Translations under genes and position numbers: made by a program | The notes under the pieces: generated by a model | What the model was told of the DNA's origin: nothing | Seen by the model: only the letters and a program-made list of their open reading frames with translations | The model's database searches: none | Assembly (NCBI GenBank): GCA_024707205.1 | Contig: JANQAD010000001.1 | Coordinates: forward strand, 1,949,979 to 2,013,978 | Length of the DNA stretch: 64,000 nucleotides | DNA from: Demequina sp. | GTDB lineage: Bacteria > Actinomycetota > Actinomycetes > Actinomycetales > Demequinaceae | Reading direction: 5' to 3' | Part shown: in pieces, positions 51,718-61,954 of the stretch | How the letters are laid out: each line of letters begins with the position of its first letter | Position numbering within the stretch: position 1 is the first letter of the stretch

Positions 51718-52494
51718 CTAGTCCCTGCGCGTGGGTTCCCAGCCGCGCCGCGGAGCGCGCGCGCCCGTGGGGTACTGGTCGCGGGTGCGGTACACGATGT
51801 ACGGCCTGGCGACGTACTGGATCGGCGCGGACAGGGCGTGCACGAGGCGCGTGAAGGGCCAGACCGCGAAGAGCACGAAGCCCGCGATGGCGTGGGCCTG
51901 GAAGATCATGGGCGCGGACGCCATGAGCTCTGGCTGGGGCTGGAACAGCAGCACCGAGCGCAGCCACACGGAGACGTCCTCGCGGTAGTTGTGGCCCTCG
52001 CCGAAGATGCCGGACGCGTACCAGGACGCGGTCACGCCGAGCAGGATCGCGGCGCCGAGGAACAGGTACATGGCCTTGTCGTTGGCGGTGGTGCGCTGGA
52101 ATACCAGGGCACTTGTGCGGCGACGGTAGACGAGCATGACGAAGCCCACGAGCGCAGCCGCGCCCGCGGCGAGCGACATCGGCAAGGTGAGCATGTGGTA
52201 CGTATGCTCGTCGAGGCCGAGCGCCTCCGTCCAGGTCTCGGGAATGAGCAGCCCCAGCACGTGGCCGAACGCCACAAAGATGATGCCGTAGTGGAACAGC
52301 GGCGACGCGATGCGCATGAGCCGCTTCTCGTAGATCTGGCTCGACCGCGTGGACCAGCCGAACTTGTCGAAGCGGTAGCGCCACACGAGGCCCACGATGA
52401 GGATCGCGAGGCACACGTATGGCAGGGCCGTCCACAGCAGCAGCGAGCCGGTGGGCAGGTCGGTGGTGGTGGTCGCGGCAAAGACGGCGCTCAT
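51718..52494 (-). CDS. narI: Respiratory nitrate reductase gamma subunit NarI
   Basis: A 258-residue cytochrome b subunit with five membrane helices. Haem-ligand His residues lie in PLFHYGIIFVAFGHVLGL and FQAHAIAGFVLFAVWPFTRLVHAL. It oxidises menaquinol and passes electrons to NarH. ATG 52494 overlaps narJ. A basic tail (GARAPRRGWEPTRRD) ends the protein. Confidence 0.96.
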   Translation of the reverse strand: MSAVFAATTTTDLPTGSLLLWTALPYVCLAILIVGLVWRYRFDKFGWSTRSSQIYEKRLMRIASPLFHYGIIFVAFGHVLGLLIPETWTEALGLDEHTYHMLTLPMSLAAGAAALVGFVMLVYRRRTSALVFQRTTANDKAMYLFLGAAILLGVTASWYASGIFGEGHNYREDVSVWLRSVLLFQPQPELMASAPMIFQAHAIAGFVLFAVWPFTRLVHALSAPIQYVARPYIVYRTRDQYPTGARAPRRGWEPTRRD

Positions 52495-53138
52495 GATGCT
52501 GCTCCGGTGGGTGTCAGGGCGTCCGACGCGTAGGGGCGCGGCGCGGTGGGGAACGGCTCCAGGCCAACCGTCTCGACCGGCGGTCCCGTGCGCGCGAGCT
52601 CCGCCATCCGCCTCGCGATCTCCGGCGTCATGGCGGGAAGGGTGGCGAGCACCGCGTCGATGACGCGGGCATATGGCGACTGGGCCTTCGTGAGCGCCTC
52701 GCGCATGAGCCCCATCCCCACGCGGTTCTCAACGAGTAGCGCATCTCCGGTGAGCTGGTTGCCGATCGCGGCGAATTCGAGCACCACCGCCAGGTGGTCG
52801 GGAAGCTCCTCGTCTCCGAACTCGAAGCCGGAGGAGAGGTACGCCTGCTTGAACCGCAGCAGCGCGAACCCGCGGTTGCGGGTATCGCCGTCTGTCCAGA
52901 AAGAGAGGTACAGGGCGGTGCGGCGGCGCATGTCGAAGGTGTCGACATAGTGGCGCTGCGCCTCGACGAAACCCACCTCGTCAAGCCAGGCCACAGCGTC
53001 GGACAGCGGCGCGCGCGTGGCCTCCGGCAGCTCGGCAACGGCGGCGCGAATCTGGGGCAGCCGCTCCGCGAGCTGCTCGTCCGGGTACCACAGCAGCCAG
53101 GCCGCGCACAGGCGGGCGGCGGCGGTGAGGTCCGTCAT
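52491..53138 (-). CDS. narJ: Nitrate reductase assembly chaperone NarJ
   Basis: A 215-residue TorD-type chaperone that keeps apo-NarG ready for cofactor insertion. Typical segments are YVDTFDMRRRTALYLSFWTDGDTRNRG (split here by context) and LPDHLAVVLEFAA. ATG 53138 overlaps narH and the stop overlaps narI. Not part of the mature complex. Confidence 0.95.
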   Translation of the reverse strand: MTDLTAAARLCAAWLLWYPDEQLAERLPQIRAAVAELPEATRAPLSDAVAWLDEVGFVEAQRHYVDTFDMRRRTALYLSFWTDGDTRNRGFALLRFKQAYLSSGFEFGDEELPDHLAVVLEFAAIGNQLTGDALLVENRVGMGLMREALTKAQSPYARVIDAVLATLPAMTPEIARRMAELARTGPPVETVGLEPFPTAPRPYASDALTPTGAAS

Positions 53139-54793
53139 GGCCGTTCCTCCGATTCCTTGCGAATGGGCGGCATGCCAAGCGCGACGCCCTTGCCGTCCCA
53201 GTGCGGCAGATTGACCGACGCCGTGGTCACCAGGGACTCGCGGCGCTCCTGCTCCACGCCCTTGAGCACGTGGAAGGAGTCCGCGGGCAGCACGTTGGGG
53301 TGGGAGGCGTGCGCCTCGGGGCCGTTCCCGCCGGGGCCGCCGACCGAATCCAGCGAACAGGTGAGGTCGTCGAGCTCGCGTGCCACCTCGGCGTGGGCGG
53401 CAGGAATGACGTAGCGGTCCTCGTACTTTGCGATCGCGAGCAGGCGATACAGCTCGAGGATCGCGGTCTCGTCGAGCCCCACCGCGGCCGGGATCTCCGG
53501 CTTGGTGGCGTTGCCCAGGTTGTGGTCGCGCATGTAGGAGCGCATCGCGGCCAGGGTGTCCAGAGAGCGCAGCACGGGCGCCGGGTCGCCGGCCGTGAAG
53601 AGCTCTGCCAGGTACTCAATCGGGATGCGCAGGGACCGCAGCGCGCCGAAGAGGCTGCCCGCGTCCTCGCCGTCGTGGCCGGTGTCCCGCAGCGCCTCGG
53701 AGACGGGGGACAGCGGCGGGATGTACCAGACCATGGGCATGGTGCGGTACTCGGGGTGCAGCGGCAGTGCCACGCGGAACTCCTTGGCGAGGCGGTAGAC
53801 GGGAGAGCGGCCTGCCGCCTCGATCCAGTCCGCGGGGATCCCGTCGCGGGCCGCCGCGGCCTGCACCGCGGGGTCATGCGGGTCCAGGATCAGGTCAAGC
53901 TGCGCCTCGTAGAGGTCCTGCGGGTTGGGGGTCGCGGCGGCAGCGGTGACCTTGTCCGCGTCATACAGGAACAGGCCCAAGTAGCGCAGGCGCCCAACGC
54001 ACGTCTCGGAGCACACCGTGGGGAGCCCTGCCTCGATGCGCGGGTAGCACAGCGTGCACTTCTCGGCCTTGCCGGTGGCGTGGTTGAAGAACACCTTCTT
54101 GTAGGGGCAGCCGGTGACGCACATGCGCCAGCCGCGGCACGCATCCTGGTCCACAAGCACGATGCCGTCTTCCGCGCGCTTGTACATCGCGCCTGACGGG
54201 CACGCGGCCACGCAGGCCGGGTTCAGGCAGTGCTCGCAGATGCGCGGCAGGTAGAACATGAACGCCTGCTCGTACTCGAACTTGACGCGGTCCGTCACCT
54301 TGTCCTTGATCGCCTTGATGACGGGGTCGCCGCCCGCGGTCTCAGGGGCGCCCGCGAGGTCGTCGTCCCAGTTCGCGGACCACGTGATCTTCATGGGCTT
54401 GCCCGTGATCGCGGACTGCGGCTGAGCCACGGGGGAGGTGCGGCCCTGAGGGGCCGTCAGCAGGTTGTCGTAGTCATAGGTCCACGGCTCGTAGTAGTCC
54501 TCGACGCCGGGGAGCTTGGGGTTGGCGAAGATCGAGGCGAGGCGCTTGACGCGGCCTCCTTGGCGCAGCTTGAGCTTGCCGCGCTTGGTGAGCACCCACC
54601 CGCCTTGCCACTTCTCCTGGTCCTGGTAGGTGCGCGGGTATCCGAGGCCGGGCCGCGTCTCCACGTTGTTGAACCACGCGTACTCCATGCCGTCACGGTT
54701 GGTCCACGCCTGCTTGCACGTCACCGAGCACGTGTGGCACCCGATGCACTTGTCGAGGTTCATCACCATCGCCACTTGGGCCATGACCTTCAT
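53135..54793 (-). CDS. narH: Respiratory nitrate reductase beta subunit NarH
   Basis: A 552-residue Fe-S subunit. Cys clusters are CIGCHTCSVTC, CEHCLNPACVAACP, CRGWRMCVTGCP (Trp replaces one Cys, marking the [3Fe-4S] site) and CTLCYPRIEAGLPTVCSETC. It wires NarI to NarG. ATG 54793 has an AGGAGGTGA site and overlaps the narG stop. Length is slightly above the E. coli homologue. Confidence 0.97.
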   Translation of the reverse strand: MKVMAQVAMVMNLDKCIGCHTCSVTCKQAWTNRDGMEYAWFNNVETRPGLGYPRTYQDQEKWQGGWVLTKRGKLKLRQGGRVKRLASIFANPKLPGVEDYYEPWTYDYDNLLTAPQGRTSPVAQPQSAITGKPMKITWSANWDDDLAGAPETAGGDPVIKAIKDKVTDRVKFEYEQAFMFYLPRICEHCLNPACVAACPSGAMYKRAEDGIVLVDQDACRGWRMCVTGCPYKKVFFNHATGKAEKCTLCYPRIEAGLPTVCSETCVGRLRYLGLFLYDADKVTAAAATPNPQDLYEAQLDLILDPHDPAVQAAAARDGIPADWIEAAGRSPVYRLAKEFRVALPLHPEYRTMPMVWYIPPLSPVSEALRDTGHDGEDAGSLFGALRSLRIPIEYLAELFTAGDPAPVLRSLDTLAAMRSYMRDHNLGNATKPEIPAAVGLDETAILELYRLLAIAKYEDRYVIPAAHAEVARELDDLTCSLDSVGGPGGNGPEAHASHPNVLPADSFHVLKGVEQERRESLVTTASVNLPHWDGKGVALGMPPIRKESEERP

Positions 54794-57700
54794 CAGTACG
54801 TCACCTCCTGCGACCGACGGCGGATGACCGTGACCTCGTCGCGCTGGTTTCCGGTTGGGCCTAGGTAGTTGAAGGCGAAGGACAGCTGCCCGTAACCGCC
54901 CACCACGTGCGTCGGCTTGATCATGAGGCGGGTGAGCGAGTTGTGAATACCGCCGCGGTGGCCGGAGGTCTCCGCGATCGGAACATCCACCACGCGGTCC
55001 TTCGCGTGGTACATGAACACCGTGCCCGCGGGCATTCGGTGGCTGACGACCGCGCGCGCAACCACAACGCCGTTGCGGTTGTACGCCTCGATCCACTCGT
55101 TGTCCTTGACCCCGATGGCCGCGGCGTCCTCGACGCTCATCCATAGGTCAGGGCCGCCTCGAGACAGCGACAGCATGTACTGATTGTCCTGGTAATTCGA
55201 GTGAATGGACCACTTCGAGTGAGGCGTCAGATAGCGCACCGTCACCTCCTTCTCGCGACCCTGGCCCTGGTCCCCGTACATGCGGTGCATGTTGAGCGGT
55301 GGCCGGAACGTGGGCAGGTTCTCGCCCATCTCCGCCATCCAGTCATGGTCGAGGAAGAAGTGCTGACGGCCCGTGAGCGTGTGCCACGGCTTGAGGTGCT
55401 CCACGTTGATCGTGAAGGCTGTGTAGCGTCGGCCGCCGTGCTCGGAGCCGGACCACTCCGGCGACGTGATCACCGGCACCGGCCGCGACTGCGTGTCCGG
55501 GTAGGTGATGCGCTTGCCCTCCTCCTCGAGCGCGAGGTGGGCCAGATGCTGACCCGTGCGCTTCTCGACGTTCCGGAAGCCCTCCACCGCCACGCGCCCG
55601 TTCGTGGTGCCGGAGAGCGCGAGGATAGTCTCGCACCCGTGCACCGCGGTGACGAGAGACGGGCGCCCGGCCGCCGGGCCGTCGGCTATTACGCCGTTGA
55701 GCTGGGCGAGCCGCTCAACCTCTGGCGCCACGTTGACGGCGACGCCCTTGGTGAGCGTGCCCAGCTTCTCCATGAGCGGGCCGAGCGCCGACCACTTGGC
55801 GCCAAGCTCCGTGTAGTCGCGCTCCACGAGCACAAACTTGGGCGCCGTCTTGCCGGGAATCAGGTCAACCTCGCCCGCCTTCCAGTCCTTGACCACGCCG
55901 CCGGGCACGCTCATCGCGTCCGCGGTGTCGTGAAGCAGCGGCACCGCCACGAGGTCCGTGACCTTCTCGATGTGGCCGGGAGCCAGCTCGGAGATCGACT
56001 CGGCGAGCTCGCGGAACGTGTCCCAGTCGCTCTTGGTCTCCCACGGCGGGTTGATCGCCGGCGTGAACGCGTGCACGAACGGGTGCATGTCCGTGGACGC
56101 GATGTCGTTCTTCTCGTACCACGTGGCCGCGGGCAGCACGATGTCGGAGAACAGCCCGGTGGACGTCATGCGGTAGTCGAGCGACACCAGCAGGTCCAGC
56201 TTTCCCTCCGGCGCCTCGTCGCGCCATTTCACGTCCCGCGGCCGCAGCTCCTCCGGGCTGTCCTCGGCCGTCACGGCCGAGTGCGTGCCGAGGAGGTGGC
56301 GCAGGAAGTACTCGTTGCCCTTCGCGGACGAGCCCAGCAGGTTCGCCCGCCACACGGTGAGAATGCGCGGCCAGTTGTCCTCGGCGTCGGGGTCCTCGAT
56401 GGCGAAGCTGGTCTCGCCGGAGAGCAACTGCTCCTTCATGAACTCGCCGGGCTGCTTGCCCGACGCTGCCGCGAGTTCTCCCAGTTCCAGGCTTGAGCGG
56501 TTGAAAGTTGGGTAGGACGGCATCCACCCCGAGCGCGCCGACTGGGCGAGCACGTCCATCGAGTGCTGGCCCTCGAACAGTCCCTTGCCGAGCGGCGACG
56601 AGATGTCTCTCGGCATCATGCCGTCGTAGCGCCACTGGTCGGTCTGCGTGTAGTAGAAGCCGGTGCCGATCATCTGACGCGGGGGCCGCGCCCAGTCGAG
56701 GCCGAAAGCGAGCTGCGCCCATCCGGTCACCGGACGACACTTCTCTTGGCCCACGTAGTGCGCCCAGCCGCCGCCATTGACTCCCTGGCATCCCGTGAGC
56801 GTGATGAGCGCGAGGAAGGTGCGGTAGATGGCGTCGGAGTGGAAGTAGTGGTTGGTGCCGGCGCCCATGAGGATGAGCGAGCGGCCACCGGAGTCCTCGG
56901 CGTTCTGCGCGAACTCGCGGCCAACGCGGGCGGCGGCGTCCGCAGGCACGCCCCGTGATCTCCTCTTGCCACGCGGGAGTGTAGGGAGAGGGGTCGTCGT
57001 ATCCGGTTGGCCACTCGCCGGGGAGGCCGTCCCTGCCGACGCCGTACTGCGCGAGCATGAGGTCGAAGACGGTGGTGACGAGGGCGGGCCCGTTGGCCGT
57101 CTCGAGCGTGGCCGAGGGCACGCCGCGGCGCAGCACTCCGCCGCGCTCGTCGGTCTCCTGGCCCGTGTCAAAGCGGGGCAGCAGCACCTCCGAGGTGCCC
57201 GTTCCGCGCGCTCCGTGGAGGCTCAGGGCGGGGTCGACCCCCTCGAGGTCCAGGTTCCACTTGCCCTCGCCCTCCTCGCCGAACCGGAAGCCGAGGCTGC
57301 CGTTCGGCACGGCGGGCCGGCCCGTCGCGGAGTCGATGAGCACCGTCTTGAAGGCCGCGTTCTCGCTCGTATCTCCGAGGTCCGCGGCGGTGACGAACTT
57401 CCCGGGCACGTACGCGCCGTCCCGCTCCTCAAGGGTGACGAGGAACGGCAGGTCCGAGTAGCGCTTCACGTAGTCGACGAACCGAGGCACGGTGCGCTCC
57501 ACGAAGAATTCCTTGAGGATGACGTGGCCCATCGCCATCGCGAGCGCGCCATCCGTGCCCGGGTGGGGGTTGAGCCACTCGTCCGCGAACTTGGTGTTGT
57601 CCGCGTAGTCGGGGGAGACCACCACCACCTTCTGGCCGCGGTAGCGAGCCTCCGTCATGAAGTGCGCGTCCGGGGTGCGCGTCACGGGAACGTTGGATCC

Positions 57701-58507
57701 CCACATGATGAGATAGGCGGCGTTGAACCAGTCCGCGGACTCAGGGACGTCCGTCTGGTCGCCGAATACCTGGGGCGATGCCACCGGAAGGTCCGCGTAC
57801 CAGTCGTAGAACGACAGCATCGAGCCGCCCATCAGCGAGATGAAGCGGGCGCCGGCCGCGTGGGACGCCATCGACATCGCCGGGATGGGGGAGAAGCCGA
57901 AGACCCGGTCCGGGCCGTGCTCCATGAGCGTGTGCACGTGGGCCGCGGCGATGATCTCCTTGACCTCGCTCCAGCGGGCGCGCACCAGCCCGCCCTTGCC
58001 GCGGGCCCGCTGGTACATGCGCCTGGTCTCGGGATCGCTCACCACGGCCTTCCACGCCGCCACGGGGTCTGCGTGCTCCGCCTTCGCGTTGCGGTACGCG
58101 TCGAGCAGCGTTCCGCGGATGTACGGGTACTTCACCCGCGTGGGGGAGTAGGTGTACCAGGAGAATGCGGCGCCTCGGGGGCAGCCGCGGGGCTCATACT
58201 CTGGGCTGTCAGGGCCGGTGCTCGGGTAGTCGGTCTGCTGCGTCTCCCAGGTGATGACGCCGTCCTTGACGTAGACCTTCCAGGAGCAGGAGCCCGTGCA
58301 GTTGACTCCGTGCGTGGAGCGGACGATGCGGTCGTGGCTCCACCGATCGCGGTAGAAGACGTCGGCGCCGCGCCCGCCCTCGAGCGTGACCGTGCGCATG
58401 TCCTCGGCGACGGTTCCCGGGTGGAAGAAGCGGCCCGCCTTGACGAGCAGGCTTGCCGCCGCGTCCGGGTTTCCTGTTGCGGTGGTGCCCGACGCTGTGG
58501 TGGTCAT
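54793..58507 (-). pseudogene. narG: Respiratory nitrate reductase alpha subunit NarG with an apparent +1 frameshift
   Basis: The molybdopterin catalytic subunit, about 1237 residues if repaired. The N-terminal part has the FS0 cluster His66-x3-Cys70-x3-Cys74 in STHGVNCTGSCSW and the Mo-ligand region SFYDWYADLP. It reads correctly from ATG 58507 to QEEITG near 56955; the following VPADAAARVGREFAQ continues in another frame to 54793. One G too many in a four-G run (plus-strand CCCC 56951-56954) explains this. As read, the product loses its C-terminal 60 percent. Either an assembly error or a true null allele. ATG overlaps the regulator stop. Confidence 0.9.
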
Positions 58508-59256
58508 GGCTGCTCCTTGGTGGGTGGGCGTGGGGTGGACGACGGTGCGATGGCGATGCGTGTGGGAACGGTGTCCGGTCGATTGAGGCGGGCGCGGCAC
58601 ACACCCGGCCGCACCCAGACGTCGAAGCCCTCGAGCGTCACGGGCTGGCCGGTGCGCTTGAGCAGGTTCGAGACGAGTTCGGCGTGGATGGTGCAGATCA
58701 TCGGGTGGTCGTCGATGAGGCTCGCGTACGGGCACTCGGACATCGTGATGGTGTCGCCCACCTCGTCGGTGTGCGCCTTGAATCCGGCTCTCTGGAGCGA
58801 CTCCACCGCTCGGGCCACCGCCTCGTCTAGGTCGCGCGCGGTGCCGACTTGGGGCACTGAGGAGGCCCAGCGTCGGGCCGTCTCGATGGCCACCTCATCC
58901 TCCATACTTGCCACTACTGCGCGAGTGAGGAACTGTTCCAGTTCATCGTATGGCTCGGCGGCGGCGGCGGAGGGCGTGTAGAGGACTTTGGGGCGGCCGC
59001 GACCCGCGGCGGCCGCGGTGGTGCGCGTCACGAGATCGGCGGCGACGAGAACGTCGAGGTGGTGGCGCGCGGTGTTGACGTGCAGATCGGTTGCAGCGGC
59101 GATGTCCTCGATGGCGAGGGCCTCATCCGCGGCGAGCAGAGCGTCGACGATCGCACGGCGCGAGCCCACGAGAACGCTCGAGTGCGGCGCCTTCGGCGAG
59201 CCGAGCGCGACGAGGCGCCGGAGTGCGCCCTCGAGCTCCTGGCTGGACGTTGCCAT
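58504..59256 (-). CDS. HTH regulator with C-terminal Cys cluster, first gene of the nar operon
   Basis: A 250-residue regulator. Residues 25-95 form an ArsR-like winged helix (RRAIVDALLAADEALAIEDI, HVNTARHHLDVLVAADLV, wing GRGRPKVLY). The C-terminal domain carries Cys175 and Cys188 (C-x12-C) and Cys220, comparable to the iron-sulfur site of SufR-type sensors, which suggests sensing of oxygen or NO. Its stop overlaps narG, and narK is divergent, so it probably controls both. ATG 59256 follows AGGAAGGTGG. Confidence 0.85.
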   Translation of the reverse strand: MATSSQELEGALRRLVALGSPKAPHSSVLVGSRRAIVDALLAADEALAIEDIAAATDLHVNTARHHLDVLVAADLVTRTTAAAAGRGRPKVLYTPSAAAAEPYDELEQFLTRAVVASMEDEVAIETARRWASSVPQVGTARDLDEAVARAVESLQRAGFKAHTDEVGDTITMSECPYASLIDDHPMICTIHAELVSNLLKRTGQPVTLEGFDVWVRPGVCRARLNRPDTVPTRIAIAPSSTPRPPTKEQP

Positions 59257-59306
59257 GCCACCTTCCTACCACTATTCCCACCGTTAGAACATTAAAACTA
59301 CATCAA

Positions 59307-59334
59307 TTGACGATGGTGAAAAACCATGTATCGT
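59307..59334 (+). promoter_or_regulatory. Candidate narK promoter
   Basis: TTGACG (59307-59312), a 16-bp spacer and TATCGT (59329-59334). The spacer is itself a hairpin-forming dyad ATGGT-GAAAA-ACCAT that could be an operator. The 165-bp divergent region to the regulator gene is the most AT-rich part of this district. Confidence 0.5.
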
Positions 59335-59421
59335 TTCCACCGAGGGAGGCAGGACAGGTGGCGTCACGGCGCCACCGCGCGACAAGCCGGGGCGCCGCCC
59401 CGATACTTGAGACAAGGATCA

Positions 59422-60765
59422 ATGATGACCACTTCCGTTGAACGCAAGGGCTGGATCCAGGATTGGGACCCTGAGTCCAACTGGAACTCCAGGTTCGCTT
59501 GGCGCACCCTCATCATCACCACTTTCAGCCTCACGCTGTGCTTCATCGTGTGGTTCCTGGTCTCCGCCATCGCGCCCATGCTCAACGAGCTCGGCTTCGA
59601 CATCTCCGAGCAGCAGCTGTACTGGCTCACGGCCATGCCGGGACTCGCCGGCGGCCTGCTGCGGATGGTGTGGATGTTCCTGCCTCCGGTGCTCGGCACC
59701 CGCAAGCTCGTGACGTACACCACGGCACTGCTGCTGGTGCCGATCATCGGCTGGTCGCTCGCGGTGCAGAACCCGGACACCCCCTACTGGGTGCTGCTCG
59801 TCTTCTCGTTCTTCACGGGCATCGGCGGAGGCGCCTTCGCGGGCTTCATGCCATCCACGTCGTACTTCTTCCCGCGCGCCAAGGCGGGCACGGCGCTGGG
59901 GATCCAGGGCGGAGTGGGGAACTTCGGCGTCTCGATCGTCCAGCTCGCGACCCCGTGGATCGTGGGCTTCATGCTGCTTGGCGGCGCGTTCGCCGGAATC
60001 ATTGGCGCACCCCAGGAACTCACCGATGAGACCACGGGCCAGGTGCGCGAAGTCTGGTACCAGAACGCGGGCTACGCGTGGTCCTCTCTCACGGTGATCG
60101 GCGCGGTGCTTGCCTGGCTGCTGCTGCGCTCCGTGCCCGTTGGGGTCAGGAGCGTGCGCGAACAGCTGGGCGTTTTCCGCGACAAGCACACCTGGATCAT
60201 GACGCTGCTGTACGTGGTGACCTTTGGCGCCTTCTCTGGCTTCGCGGCGATCTTCGCGCTGCTCATCAGGAACTACTACGGCGCCTCGGTGTTCGGGGAC
60301 GAGGGCATCGATCCCCTCAAGTACGCGTTCCTTGGTGCACTCGTTGGCTCGGCCGCGCGCGTGCTCTTTGGGCCCGTCGCGGACAAGCTGGGCGGCGGCA
60401 AGGTGACGATGATCGCGTGCGTCGGCATCGCGCTCTCGTGTGCGTACACGGCGTTCCAGCTCAGCCCGGAGTCCGCGAGCGAGTTCCCCAAGTTCCTGTG
60501 GGGCATGCTCGCGATCTTCTTCTTCGCGGGCATGGGCAATGCGTCCACGTTCAAGCAGATGCCGAGCATCTTCGAGCGCAGCCAGTCCGGAACGGTGATC
60601 GGGTTCACCTCGGCGATCGCCGCGTTCGGGCCGTTCTTCTTCTCGATCATCCTGGTGGCCGTGCCGGCGCCCTTCCTGTTCTGGTGGTGGGTGTTCTGCG
60701 CGGCGAACGCGTCCGCGATGTCGTGGTTCTACTACGCGCGCGCAAAGGCCGAGCGCCCGTCCTAG
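59422..60765 (+). CDS. narK: NarK-family nitrate/nitrite MFS transporter
   Basis: A 447-residue transporter with twelve membrane helices. Family features are WNSRFAWRTLIITTFSLTLC at the start, the Gly-rich nitrate signature around FFTGIGGGAFAGFMPSTSYF, and FFFAGMGNASTFKQMPSIF in the second half. It imports nitrate and/or exports nitrite for NarGHI. Two ATG codons (59422, 59425) follow an AAGGATCA site. Divergent from the nar regulator. Confidence 0.95.
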   Translation: MMTTSVERKGWIQDWDPESNWNSRFAWRTLIITTFSLTLCFIVWFLVSAIAPMLNELGFDISEQQLYWLTAMPGLAGGLLRMVWMFLPPVLGTRKLVTYTTALLLVPIIGWSLAVQNPDTPYWVLLVFSFFTGIGGGAFAGFMPSTSYFFPRAKAGTALGIQGGVGNFGVSIVQLATPWIVGFMLLGGAFAGIIGAPQELTDETTGQVREVWYQNAGYAWSSLTVIGAVLAWLLLRSVPVGVRSVREQLGVFRDKHTWIMTLLYVVTFGAFSGFAAIFALLIRNYYGASVFGDEGIDPLKYAFLGALVGSAARVLFGPVADKLGGGKVTMIACVGIALSCAYTAFQLSPESASEFPKFLWGMLAIFFFAGMGNASTFKQMPSIFERSQSGTVIGFTSAIAAFGPFFFSIILVAVPAPFLFWWWVFCAANASAMSWFYYARAKAERPS

Positions 60766-60787
60766 GCGGGGCAGGTTCACCCTCGCC

Positions 60788-60881
60788 CGTACGCACATGA
60801 GCGTCGGAATCGGTGCTGCCTGCTTGCCCGTACGCACATGAGCGTCGTATTCGATGCTCAGACCGACGCCCATGTGCGTAC
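60788..60881. repeat. Three copies of a 19-bp repeat, two forming a hairpin (left flank of DUF559 gene)
   Basis: CGTACGCACATGAGCGTCG occurs at 60788-60806 and 60829-60847, and inverted with one mismatch at 60864-60881. Copies 2 and 3 form an 18-bp stem with a 16-base loop, in the gap between convergent narK and the DUF559 gene, where it may end both transcripts. The same repeat flanks the other side of that gene. Confidence 0.9.
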
Positions 60882-60898
60882 AAGATCCGCGACGTCCG

Positions 60899-61825
60899 CT
60901 ATGCCGCTCTGCGCGCGAGGCCGGACCGGACCGCCCTGAGCACGGTCCGCCGCACCCACTCTCGCCGGTAGAGAAGGTCGTGCATCGTGAAGTGGAGCAC
61001 CGCGTAGCCGTCGGACACGAACTCGTTGTCGCGCATCCGATCCTTCTCGCGCTTCTTGGCGCCTCCGTGGTACTTCCAGCCGTCGAGCTCGATCACCACC
61101 CGTGCCTCGCGATGAAGCACGTCGGGCGTGCGATCACGACCTGCGATCTCCATCGGCTCTTGCCACTCCAGGTCGGCAAACTCGGGTCCGATCAGCACCT
61201 CGGTCTTGGCCAGCACCTCGAGCGGCGACGTGGCACCGTCTTTGAAGTGAGCGAGCAACCTGAGCAGTTGGCCCCGCGCGACCAAAGTGGGTTGACTCCG
61301 CTGAGCCTCGAGCAGTTGGCTGGCAGTGCACAGGCCATCCCACAGAGCGAGGTACACCTGCTCTTGTCGACGCCCCGGCGTTGCCTGACGCCATGCATCG
61401 AGTGCTGCCGCGGCTGGCGGTGTGCAGCGTATTCCACGGACTGTCGCCACGTCGTCGTCCAGATAGGCGGATCGCACGCGAAGCCATTTCGGCGCACGCG
61501 ACCGCGTGTGATGCTGCACGACGACCATCGCACCCCTCGGCGCCGTCTCATCACCGCGGTGAATCGCGAGCGCCAGTTCGCCGGTGACGACGGCTTGCGG
61601 CCACCAGGCGTTGAGCGCTGATCCCACCGCCTCGGGACTTCCCAGGTGTTCCCGCGCCACATAGACACCGGGCAGGACGCGCCGGAGCACTCCCTCACGG
61701 ACCGCGCGCTCCAAAGCGGCCCGGGAGAAGCGTTCGAGAAGATCCGCCGCACGATGCGCGGTCGGGGCACGGCGCACGAACACCGCCAACTCCCGGTAGC
61801 CAAGGCGTGTGGTGGGCTGGGACAT
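60899..61825 (-). CDS. AbiEi-like winged helix + DUF559 endonuclease-fold protein
   Basis: A 308-residue protein. Residues 10-65 look like the winged-helix of AbiEi-type antitoxins (FSRAALERAVREGVLRRVLP, then GVYV). Residues 205-300 match DUF559, a Vsr/PD-(D/E)xK-like nuclease fold, with the putative catalytic core RVVIELDGWKYHG (Glu246, Asp248) and AVLHFTMHDLL. No partner toxin gene is adjacent. Start ATG 61825 is preferred, because longer frames read through the repeat block at 61955. Hairpin repeats of one family flank both ends. The function of such actinobacterial proteins is not established. Confidence 0.75.
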   Translation of the reverse strand: MSQPTTRLGYRELAVFVRRAPTAHRAADLLERFSRAALERAVREGVLRRVLPGVYVAREHLGSPEAVGSALNAWWPQAVVTGELALAIHRGDETAPRGAMVVVQHHTRSRAPKWLRVRSAYLDDDVATVRGIRCTPPAAAALDAWRQATPGRRQEQVYLALWDGLCTASQLLEAQRSQPTLVARGQLLRLLAHFKDGATSPLEVLAKTEVLIGPEFADLEWQEPMEIAGRDRTPDVLHREARVVIELDGWKYHGGAKKREKDRMRDNEFVSDGYAVLHFTMHDLLYRREWVRRTVLRAVRSGLARRAA

Positions 61826-61954
61826 GCGGAAACGGTGGTCCCCACACGTGGCACGGCGCAAGGCATCATCTCGGATCTGTGGATAAGCGCCCGACCGCAT
61901 CTTGGTCCACAGGCGGGCTCCCTGCGGCGGCGCGGCTCGGGCAGGCCCATATCC

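Noticed and set aside
55865-58735. 956-codon frame covering narG and its upstream region as one intact protein
   Set aside because: Homology to NarG ends at about 56955 and the remainder is the wrong frame; the first 76 codons lie inside the regulator gene.
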